Source: Candidatus Bathyarchaeota archaeon (lineage in GTDB: Archaea > Thermoproteota > Bathyarchaeia > 40CM-2-53-6). Taken from it: DNA of 22,056 bases. Position numbers and translations under genes: made by a program. Location of the stretch: positions 1 to 22,056 of the forward strand of contig VBBH01000024.1 of assembly GCA_005888695.1 (NCBI GenBank). The letters are read 5' to 3'. Below the pieces are notes generated by a model. That model saw nothing but the letters and a program-made list of their open reading frames with translations, had not been told where the DNA came from and did no database searches. This document shows positions 16,776 to 22,056 of this stretch, piece by piece (the stretch's first letter is position 1; every line of letters begins with the position of its first letter).

Positions 16776-18380
16776 TCAGGCAGTTGGCTGTGGAAGCGGA
16801 CTGCCGATCTCGCTCTGTTTGCCTCTACGCCTTTGTAGGAACCATACTCCGCCTCCAACGCCTGCCGCGGCTACAGCCCCCAACGAACCAATCGACAACA
16901 AAGTCATTGTTGTTAACGGTGCAGGATCGGAATTGGGCGCTAAGTTGGCCATCCTAGTGCTGTCTGACTTTAGACTCGTGGAAGTCAGGGTCATCCCAAC
17001 GTCTAGCGTGACCAGAGTATCCCTTGATACGTTCACGTAGACCGGGCTTTGACACGTATAACACACTGGACAAATCGTCCCGGGCGTCAGGTATGGGTAC
17101 GGACAAGGATTTGGCCATATCGTCTGTTTCATAGTAGAGTGTGAGGCGAAAAGACCGTTGATCTCTGATTTCAAGAGTAGATCGTTCGATTTGTCAAACG
17201 CCCAGGACATTTTCAGTGATGAGGTTACCTGGTTCTCGCCAGAGTATGGAATCGAGACCTTTACCGTTTCGGTAGTGTTCGAGGTGACAAGCCATGCCGG
17301 CGTCGGTCCAAATGGATCTACTGTAACGCTCTCGTCGCCGGTTACGCTGGAAAGACCTGTCAGTATCTTGACAGGGCTTCCGAGGACCAGTGGACCGTTT
17401 ACCCACCACATGGTATACATCTTCTGCGATACATCCATCCCTCGTGTGAATATTGGGCTCACGGTGGGCGTGCCGTAGACGGGACTTGTACCCAAGCTCG
17501 GGAGTCCATTAAGAAATTGTCCGACGACGTGAGCTATGATGCTACTCGCAGTTCCAGGAGATTCTAGTCGGGTGTTCAGTTCGATTGATTGTTCAAAACT
17601 CCCAGACTCATGCACTGGAGTGATCGTGATGCCTGGCATGGGTGAAATCGAGAGTGCCAGTTCATGGTCAACTTTCAACACGGCGTTTGTGTTATCTAAT
17701 CCTACAACTGTCCAGCCTACGGTTCCGTCAATCTCAGCCTGGATATTCGTTGGTTGAGGATTTGGATAAGTGACGATGGGAACAGGTGGGGGATTGGGAT
17801 AGGCGATGACGGAAACCGTCCCATGCATCCACGGGTGCGACGAGTCGTAGTAGGGATAAGTCCCTGGCATTGTGAATACGTGGAAGAAATTAGAGCTAGG
17901 CGGTACAGTTGCGTTGAAAAGGGGAACTCCCGAACTTGTCAGATTCATGGACGTAATGTTGTGGGTAAGCGTTCCATTATTGTACCAACTAACACCGATT
18001 CCTGGCAGGGTTATCGCGTATGAAGGATAGAATCCACAACTGTCACTTGTAGAATTGCAAACTCCATGATCGAATACCGTTATAGTTGGAGATGGATGCT
18101 GCAGGAAAATTGTGCTGTTGCCTGTGAAAGTTGTAACGTTGAGATAACCACCACCGCCTATCATACCCGGCGGTCGGTAGTAGATGATCGGGTTACACGC
18201 CTGACCAGCGTATTCGATAGGGTCAGCAGTACAACCGTTCGAAATATGCAGAATAATTGAGACATTGTATTTTGCTGTGGTCCCGAGGGAGAGTGAAGGT
18301 GTGGCATGGGCCGGAGCCAAGAAGAAAAGCAGAACCACGATCAAGCCAACTAGGCTTTTTCGATACAATTTCGATCTCAT
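16776..18380 (-). CDS. Secreted, membrane-anchored cupredoxin-domain protein with Asp replacing the copper-ligand Cys
   Basis: This 534-residue extracytoplasmic protein has a signal peptide (LVGLIVVLLFFLAPAHA, about 10-26), a C-terminal helix (about 491-515) and the basic tail RRRGK. Residues about 90-193 form a plastocyanin/amicyanin-like cupredoxin: GVSWYNNGTLTHNI gives H140, and PYYDSSHPWMHG gives H182 and M185. The position normally held by the Cys ligand is D179 (codon GAC at 17844-17846). Cys50, 62, 108 and 115 may form disulfides in the N-terminal part. A proline-rich linker (about 195-210) leads to a second strand-rich region. It includes a cluster of four cysteines (C426, C437, C440, C443) that could bind metal or form disulfides. 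Many sequons are present. Copper handling is likely but the reaction is unknown. Start ATG 18380 agrees with a TATA box 25 nt upstream. Confidence 0.82.
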   Translation of the reverse strand: MRSKLYRKSLVGLIVVLLFFLAPAHATPSLSLGTTAKYNVSIILHISNGCTADPIEYAGQACNPIIYYRPPGMIGGGGYLNVTTFTGNSTIFLQHPSPTITVFDHGVCNSTSDSCGFYPSYAITLPGIGVSWYNNGTLTHNITSMNLTSSGVPLFNATVPPSSNFFHVFTMPGTYPYYDSSHPWMHGTVSVIAYPNPPPVPIVTYPNPQPTNIQAEIDGTVGWTVVGLDNTNAVLKVDHELALSISPMPGITITPVHESGSFEQSIELNTRLESPGTASSIIAHVVGQFLNGLPSLGTSPVYGTPTVSPIFTRGMDVSQKMYTMWWVNGPLVLGSPVKILTGLSSVTGDESVTVDPFGPTPAWLVTSNTTETVKVSIPYSGENQVTSSLKMSWAFDKSNDLLLKSEINGLFASHSTMKQTIWPNPCPYPYLTPGTICPVCYTCQSPVYVNVSRDTLVTLDVGMTLTSTSLKSDSTRMANLAPNSDPAPLTTMTLLSIGSLGAVAAAGVGGGVWFLQRRRGKQSEIGSPLPQPTA

Positions 18381-18400
18381 TCATAGTTATCGAATCGATT

Positions 18401-18408
18401 ATTTAAAA
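18401..18408 (-). promoter_or_regulatory. TATA box for cupredoxin gene; transcript probably leaderless
   Basis: On the minus strand TTTTAAAT (within CGTTTTAAATAATCG) is centred about 25 nt before the ATG at 18380. The usual archaeal TATA-to-start distance places transcription initiation at or next to the A of the ATG. No Shine-Dalgarno is present, which fits a leaderless mRNA. Confidence 0.55.
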
Positions 18409-18543
18409 CGATACGAATCAACAACCCCCGATTCCTCACGAGGACCCACCCACTCGCCATTTTAGTGGCTGTTGCTCTCAGGAAATACCTTGCACCTCGT
18501 TCATTTAAGAAAATTAGTAGGGAAATCGCAGTTAGAATCTAAT

Positions 18544-18709
18544 TCGCTCATTTTGACCCTCCGATCGCCAATCGGAGCTCAATAATTCAGGCCCCCGATG
18601 TCTTCCTCATGAAATTCCGCTATGTTTAAATGAATAATACCGTTTCCGCAAAATGCTTTTCCATGCATAATGGAAGAATTAGCCTAGATCTCGCTCATTT
18701 TGAGCCGCC
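18544..18709. repeat. Two-copy direct repeat TCGCTCATTTTGAnCCnCC
   Basis: TCGCTCATTTTGACCCTCC (18544-18562) recurs as TCGCTCATTTTGAGCCGCC (18691-18709): 17 of 19 bases match, 147 nt apart. In the second copy GCTCATTTTGAGC is a small palindrome. They could be operator sites for the cupredoxin or a hidden RNA gene, or chance repeats in A/T-rich DNA. Confidence 0.45.
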
Positions 18710-18742
18710 TGAGAAAATATAATTGTAAAAATAGGGGTGGGT

Positions 18743-18908
18743 AGCACCTCAAAATTCAAGACGTGAAAGACACTTTCCCAATACTTTCACACCCTCCACG
18801 CCGTCCTCTTCACCACTCTTGAGATGGACAAACTCGAACACTAAGAATTCCACGAGGAAAAGTCTGCTAGAAAAAAGTTTTGCAGGCACTCTCCGAAAGT
18901 GCTTTTTT
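18743..18908 (+). ncRNA. Candidate small non-coding RNA (low confidence)
   Basis: A TATA-like box (18714-18724) predicts a plus-strand start near 18743. About 165 nt later a hairpin followed by six T residues could end the transcript. In between, GTGAAAG (18763-18769) pairs with CTTTCAC (18784-18790), giving a 7-bp stem with a 14-nt loop. Nothing matches the conserved cores of SRP RNA or RNase P RNA. The evidence is pattern only, and the terminator may instead serve the minus-strand regulator gene. Confidence 0.25.
18870..18908. terminator. Possible bidirectional terminator hairpin
   Basis: GCACT (18886-18890) pairs with AGTGC (18898-18902) around a 7-nt loop and is followed by TTTTTT on the plus strand. 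A matching AAAAAA tract at 18871-18876 supplies a T-run to minus-strand transcripts. GAAAAAAG and CTTTTTTC also pair with each other. It sits about 100 nt past the stop of the regulator gene and could end that transcript. Confidence 0.45.
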
Positions 18909-19008
18909 CAAATTTATTTTGATCCCCCCTCATTATTTTTCTCCAGACACAGATAGAACGCGAATACTTTCGGACCGGTCACGCCTATTGGATTATGCGA
19001 ATACGTCG

Positions 19009-20217
19009 TTAGGCTGTGATTGGAGACATCGGCTGAAAAACCGCTGCTTCGCCACGAACCTTCGCCATACTCTCCAGCATCCCATCCAACTTCGCCATAT
19101 AGACCCGATTATCATAATGCCAACCATTACGCTCACTATAATCCTTGTACGCAAACGTCTGCGCCTGAATCGTAGTATAATCCAACCAAACATAAGTGAA
19201 ATTCGTCAGAACACCTATCCGCGCCAACGTAGATAGCAGCGTAATGAGATTACTCATCTCCCCACGCGGCAAATAAACCCGGACCGAGAGACTGTTCGAT
19301 CCCCTCAACGGCACATAATTCAGGACGAAAGGAAGAGTACCAAGAACTTCAGCCCTACTCCTCATCATAGCCTCAGATTTGAAGTCCATACGGACCTCGT
19401 ACAAATCCGAGACATCAGGCGCGTAAGGCAATATATCCAAGACATACTCATGAATGAGCCCCCGCTTCTTGATATTGTCAAACCTATACTTTGCAGCAGG
19501 TAATGTAACCCCGAAAATCTTCGCCAGATCCGCCAGCTTCACACGCCCATTCTTCATCAACTCCTTCAAAATGACCAAGTCACGCTCGTCAAACTCGGCG
19601 GTCTCGACCGGCATCGACCAACTAGCACTAGTCTTGTGCGCCTTTCCCTCCGAAGCATCTGCAAGTTTCTTCAACCAACCGTCCCACTCGAACCGCCATT
19701 TCCCAAGCTTCGCATCATAATAATCGAAATTGGGAACCATCGTATACTGTTCACCCGTCCAATAGATCCGATAATTCTGTGCAATCCCCGAAACCGTCAA
19801 ATGATCAAGATATTGCTGAAAATCCTGGCGATTCGCCGTCGGCACGGCATGAATAGAAAAGTATCCATTCGACTCACCCATGCACCTTGTAACCCTAAGC
19901 CAATAACCCGGCACCTTCAAAGCCTCACGAGCCAAAGCGTCCATCCCAGCCATCGGAGTCACGTAAACGATCGCTCTGGACAACCCGAGCTTCGAAAAGT
20001 TCGGCTGAGCCCACGTCGCCAGCAACCCCCCATCCTCCAACTTAGAAATTCTCGAGTACGTTGTTGGATACTTGAGACCAGCTATCTGAGCGATCTTCTG
20101 TAGGTTCCTGGGTCCGTTCTTCTTCATTGCGTTGATGATCTTCACGTTCATTTCGTCGAGCTGTGACACGATCTTGTGTATCCGCTCGAAATACTGCTCT
20201 GGCGTAGGGAGAGTCAA
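19009..20217 (-). CDS. Transcriptional regulator with internally duplicated Lrp/AsnC-like HTH plus sensor units
   Basis: This 402-residue DNA-binding protein is made of two similar halves. Half 1 has a winged HTH (about 20-67: VKIINAMKKNG, KIAQIAGLKYPTTYSRISKLE, DGGLL) and a strand-helix sensor domain (about 80-155). Half 2 repeats it: HTH at about 209-258 (LVILKELMKNGRVKLADLA, FGVTLPAAKYRFDNIKKRGLI) and sensor at about 270-346. The sensor ends match in pattern (AQNYRIYWTG and LTNFTYVWLD). The order resembles Lrp/AsnC regulators fused head to tail, so one polypeptide may act as a pseudo-dimer. The start is TTG 20217; the next methionine (residue 23) would cut into the first HTH. No ligand or target can be stated. 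Inverted repeats upstream may be autoregulatory. Confidence 0.75.
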   Translation of the reverse strand: MTLPTPEQYFERIHKIVSQLDEMNVKIINAMKKNGPRNLQKIAQIAGLKYPTTYSRISKLEDGGLLATWAQPNFSKLGLSRAIVYVTPMAGMDALAREALKVPGYWLRVTRCMGESNGYFSIHAVPTANRQDFQQYLDHLTVSGIAQNYRIYWTGEQYTMVPNFDYYDAKLGKWRFEWDGWLKKLADASEGKAHKTSASWSMPVETAEFDERDLVILKELMKNGRVKLADLAKIFGVTLPAAKYRFDNIKKRGLIHEYVLDILPYAPDVSDLYEVRMDFKSEAMMRSRAEVLGTLPFVLNYVPLRGSNSLSVRVYLPRGEMSNLITLLSTLARIGVLTNFTYVWLDYTTIQAQTFAYKDYSERNGWHYDNRVYMAKLDGMLESMAKVRGEAAVFQPMSPITA

Positions 20218-20474
20218 ATTAGTAAAAGCGCGCAGCCGTTGATCTTTTCAAGCTTTCCCTCAACATCGTCACACCACCAGTTCCAAAAGGGGCCTAAGTG
20301 ATCTTGGTGAAAGATCATAAAGAAATTCTTTCTGGACCTGTCAGAACCTACTACAACTAAAATTCCGACGCTCTTTACACGGCGAGTTTATGGGGATCAT
20401 GAGTTTCAGAGAGGTTTCCGCTCGCTTTCGCCAACAGCGAGAAATCCAGAACTATTTTGCTTCTTAATCGGGTT
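20218..20474. promoter_or_regulatory. Regulator upstream region with inverted repeats
   Basis: This 257-nt spacer lies between the zinc-ribbon gene stop and the regulator start, both on the minus strand. TGATCTT (20299-20305) and AAGATCA (20311-20317) form a perfect 7-bp inverted repeat, about 90 nt before the regulator start. It is followed by the near-palindrome AAAGAAATTCTTT. CTCGCT/AGCGAG (20421-20426 with 20436-20441) lies just after the zinc-ribbon stop and has no T-run. Operator or mRNA-end roles are guesses. Confidence 0.35.
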
Positions 20475-20687
20475 CTATTTGCTCTTGTCGCCGCTGAGCC
20501 ACCATTTCAGGTATTCTTTGTGGCGGCGCTTCTTGGCATCGTCGTCTGTCTCTGGCCTTACCATCTGGTCTCGCCCCTTGAGGAGATCCTGGCTTGAGAA
20601 CGTTAGACCGCAGGATTTGCAGCTGTACTGCTTGATCGCAGGGTCGTACTTCAGCTCGCCCCCACATTCCAAGCAGTAACTCGGCAT
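20475..20687 (-). CDS. Small zinc-ribbon protein
   Basis: This 70-residue protein has a CxxC...CxxC zinc ribbon (C5, C8, C23, C26: YCLECGG and YSCKSCG) like the N-terminal ribbon of TFIIB or small archaeal ribbon proteins. A charged helix-like C-terminus with RRHKEYLKWWLSGDK follows. Ribbons of this kind with a basic/tryptophan tail are common in archaea but their function is not settled; RNA or nucleic-acid binding is likely. ATG 20687 is preceded by AGGT, and a CTTTAGAAAA box lies about 25 nt upstream. It is divergent from the S8e gene, 175 nt away. Confidence 0.8.
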   Translation of the reverse strand: MPSYCLECGGELKYDPAIKQYSCKSCGLTFSSQDLLKGRDQMVRPETDDDAKKRRHKEYLKWWLSGDKSK

Positions 20688-20807
20688 TCTTACCTGGTCA
20701 GACTCCCTTTTCTAAAGAAAGTGAACCGGTTTGTCTGAGATAAGCCTTCGGTTACTCCAAGGATCGAAATCCAAGGATACAGTTGCAACAGGTTCCTCTG
20801 GGCAACG

Positions 20808-20816
20808 ATTAATATG
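20808..20816 (+). promoter_or_regulatory. TATA-like box before the S8e/SRP19 genes
   Basis: GATTAATAT lies about 50 nt before the S8e ATG at 20863. It is the best archaeal TATA match in the divergent spacer and would give a leader of about 25 nt. A 9-bp direct repeat TCCAAGGAT (20756-20764 and 20770-20778) lies upstream of it. Confidence 0.45.
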
Positions 20817-20862
20817 GTTGAAGGCTCGCGAAGCAAGGCAGTAATCAGACCCTAAGGATTTG

Positions 20863-21276
20863 ATGTGTGAAGTGCCACAATGGCATGGCAGTATGCTGAA
20901 ACGGAAACCCACTGGAGGAAAAAAACGGATGTGGAGAGGCAAACGAGCTTTTGAAATGGGCGGACTTCCAACAGAGACCCTGGCAGGTCCAACTAAACAA
21001 AGATTCAGAAGAGGCTTTGGAGGAAGCGCCAAAGTGCAACTCGCGCAAGCAGACTGGGCAGTCGTAACGAACAAGGCCACTGGAAAAACGTCCAAGACCA
21101 AATTATTACGTGTAGTTAGAAATCCTGCGAACGTGGACTACCAAAGAAGACGTGTAATAACAAAGGGTGCAATAATCGACACTGAACTTGGACAGGCACG
21201 CGTCACATCTCGCCCCGGACAAGACGGTGTCATAAATGCCATCCTAAGCACCGAGAAAACCTCAACAAGCAAATAG
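20863..21276 (+). CDS. rps8e: 30S ribosomal protein S8e
   Basis: This protein of the archaeal small ribosomal subunit (eukaryotic eS8 homologue) binds 16S rRNA. The N-terminal block WHGSMLKRKPTGGKKRMW followed by KRAFEMGGLPTETLAG is the S8e signature. FGGSAKVQLAQADWAVVTN and RVVRNPANVDYQRRRVITKG are the conserved core, ending with a GQARVTSRPGQDG loop. About 137 residues is close to the usual archaeal length of about 125-130. ATG 20863 is chosen; TTG 20860 or GTG 20872 are possible, and the AAGGA just before is weak. SRP19 follows 29 nt downstream with its own Shine-Dalgarno, so the two are probably co-transcribed. Confidence 0.95.
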   Translation: MCEVPQWHGSMLKRKPTGGKKRMWRGKRAFEMGGLPTETLAGPTKQRFRRGFGGSAKVQLAQADWAVVTNKATGKTSKTKLLRVVRNPANVDYQRRRVITKGAIIDTELGQARVTSRPGQDGVINAILSTEKTSTSK

Positions 21277-21305
21277 AAAGTACGTAATCCCCTTTTTAGG
21301 AAGTC

Positions 21306-21635
21306 ATGGGCCTGAAACGACCCAACCGCCAGATAATCTGGCCCTCGAACATAGACAGCACCAAGACTCGACTTCAGGGAAGAAAAATTCCATTGCCCAG
21401 AGCCATAAGACAACCCAGTCTCAAGGAGGTCGTCGAGGCAGCACGAGCCCTAGAACTAGACCCGCAGCCAACAGAGAAGGCAGCAAAACCTGGTACGACC
21501 TGGGACAAAACCGGCTATATCGAGATCAAGAAGACGGGCTCGAAAATACAAACCCTCAAAGGAATAGCTGGAGAAGTTGCAAAGATCCGTCAACGCCAGA
21601 TCCCACCACCGCCAATCCAGGCAAAGAAACGCTGA
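21306..21635 (+). CDS. srp19: Signal recognition particle subunit SRP19
   Basis: This protein binds helices 6 and 8 of SRP RNA and helps SRP54 assemble, for targeting of membrane and secreted proteins. The conserved start IIWPSNIDSTKTRLQGRKIP (residues 10-29) is the family hallmark. LKEVVEAARALELDP and the short strand YIEIKK complete the fold. The tail (about 90-109) is basic and proline-rich. Length (109) is normal to slightly long. ATG 21306 is preceded by TTAGGAAGT. It lies downstream of S8e, and its stop is 15 nt from the convergent dehydrogenase gene. Confidence 0.93.
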   Translation: MGLKRPNRQIIWPSNIDSTKTRLQGRKIPLPRAIRQPSLKEVVEAARALELDPQPTEKAAKPGTTWDKTGYIEIKKTGSKIQTLKGIAGEVAKIRQRQIPPPPIQAKKR

Positions 21636-21650
21636 GTCGATCTTTCCAAA

Positions 21651-22056
21651 TTATTTCTTTTTTCGTCCGTTCGGATACATGATGACCTTACCACACCGGC
21701 CTGACTTCATCAAGGCAAATGCCTTTGAGAATTCTTCCATGTCGAACCGATGAGTGATCACCTTGGACATGTCGACCATACCCGCTCTCAATACCTCCGC
21801 TGTCTTGTACCATGTACTGTAGACTCTTCGGCCGAAGACACCTCTCACATGGGCATCTTTGAACACGATCCAATTGGCCACGTCGATCTCGACCCTTTTC
21901 GAGGGCAGCCCGAAAAGCACGGCGGTACCCCCCGGTCTCAAAGCTTTGAAGCCCTGTTCAAACGCGGCTGGTGCGCCTGACATTTCGAAGAATATGTCTG
22001 CTCCACGTCCATCAGTCTGTCGCATGATCTCCGAGGAGACATCATCATTCGAGGCA
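21651..22056 (-). CDS. tdh: L-threonine 3-dehydrogenase-like zinc-dependent alcohol dehydrogenase, 5' end cut by window edge
   Basis: Only the C-terminal 135 or so residues lie in the window; the frame is open to base 22056, so the internal ATG at 22025 is not the true start. It is a medium-chain dehydrogenase that would oxidise L-threonine to 2-amino-3-ketobutyrate with NAD+ in the cytoplasm. GADIFFEMSGAPAAFEQG followed by ALRPGGTAVLFGLP is the second half of the Rossmann fold. DVANWIVFKDAHVRGVFGRR and STWYKTAEVL closely follow threonine dehydrogenase. VITHRFDMEEFSKAFALM and CGKVIMYP end the domain. The zinc-binding N-terminal part is outside the window, so a related sugar-alcohol dehydrogenase remains possible. 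Confidence 0.85.
   Translation of the reverse strand, partial: ASNDDVSSEIMRQTDGRGADIFFEMSGAPAAFEQGFKALRPGGTAVLFGLPSKRVEIDVANWIVFKDAHVRGVFGRRVYSTWYKTAEVLRAGMVDMSKVITHRFDMEEFSKAFALMKSGRCGKVIMYPNGRKKK

Larger units (their letters stand above)
18381..19008. other. 628-nt A/T-rich intergenic region with repeats and hairpins, no convincing protein gene
   Basis: This is the only long gap in the window. It lies between the start of the cupredoxin gene and the end of the regulator gene, both on the minus strand. It holds a two-copy 19-bp repeat (18544-18562 and 18691-18709). Two hairpins are CTCCGAT/ATCGGAG (18559-18565 with 18571-18577) and TTCCAT/ATGGAA (18659-18664 with 18670-18675). It also holds a plus-strand TATA-like AAAATATAATT (18714-18724) and a hairpin plus T-run at 18886-18908. 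Short frames here have no recognisable protein features. Confidence 0.6.

Noticed and set aside
18850..18870. GAGGAAAAGTCTGC resembles the RNase P RNA core GAGGAAAGTCC
   Set aside because: It has an extra A, and no matching downstream core (ACAGAA-type) or enough room before the terminator-like hairpin was found.
18880..19236. 118-codon plus-strand frame running into the regulator gene
   Set aside because: Most of it is antisense to the regulator C-terminus, and its composition shows no protein features.
1..22056. CRISPR arrays, tRNA or rRNA genes, insertion sequences
   Set aside because: I saw no regularly spaced repeats, cloverleaf-like sequences, transposase motifs or terminal inverted repeats by eye; a tRNAscan or Infernal run would be needed to exclude small RNA genes.

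Overview
The window reads as a piece of an archaeal chromosome. At its right end lie an archaeal/eukaryotic-type ribosomal protein S8e and the SRP19 signal-recognition subunit, next to a zinc-ribbon protein. Several upstream regions carry TATA-like boxes rather than bacterial -35/-10 pairs. GTG and TTG starts are frequent, and secreted proteins end in one membrane helix with a short basic tail. A TACK archaeon (Nitrososphaeria or Bathyarchaeia-like) is my best guess; a marker-gene tree would be needed to place it.

Layout. 1-548 (-): start of an RmlA-type sugar nucleotidyltransferase that runs off the left edge. 664-12.4 kb: surface-glycan island with four multi-spanning GT-C-like membrane proteins (664-3084 -, 3906-5309 +, 5316-7337 - [DUF2079-like], 10960-12387 +) and two small membrane-anchored beta-sandwich proteins placed directly before two of them. 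It also holds an NAD-dependent sugar epimerase (7453-8487) and two GT2 glycosyltransferases (8571-9287, 9301-10371). A GT4 glycosyltransferase (12380-13630) closes it. 13.8-18.4 kb: surface or soluble accessory proteins, namely a secreted NosD-like beta-helix/FN3 protein, an MBL-fold hydrolase and a secreted cupredoxin-domain protein. 18.4-19.0 kb: the only long gap, holding repeats, hairpins and a possible small RNA or bidirectional terminator. 19.0-22.06 kb: a regulator with an internally duplicated HTH+sensor unit, a zinc-ribbon protein, S8e, SRP19 and the C-terminal part of an L-threonine 3-dehydrogenase-like enzyme.

How the genes may work together (inference). RmlA and the epimerase would supply activated sugars. 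The 238-residue GT2, which resembles polyprenyl-phosphate sugar synthases, could make lipid-linked donors. The GT2/GT4 enzymes would extend a glycan on the cytoplasmic side, and the GT-C proteins would add sugars on the outer face. The secreted proteins carry many N-x-S/T sequons and could be glycan acceptors. No oligosaccharyltransferase or flippase is in the window.

Most notable: (1) a duplicated two-gene cassette, anchored beta-sandwich protein plus GT-C protein, beside two GT-C-like proteins with a comparable domain fused at their C-termini; (2) a cupredoxin domain whose copper-ligand cysteine position is aspartate; (3) a secreted beta-helix protein whose signal peptide is complete only if translation begins at a CTG with a strong Shine-Dalgarno; (4) a structured 628-nt intergenic region. 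No CRISPR array, tRNA, rRNA or insertion sequence was recognised.
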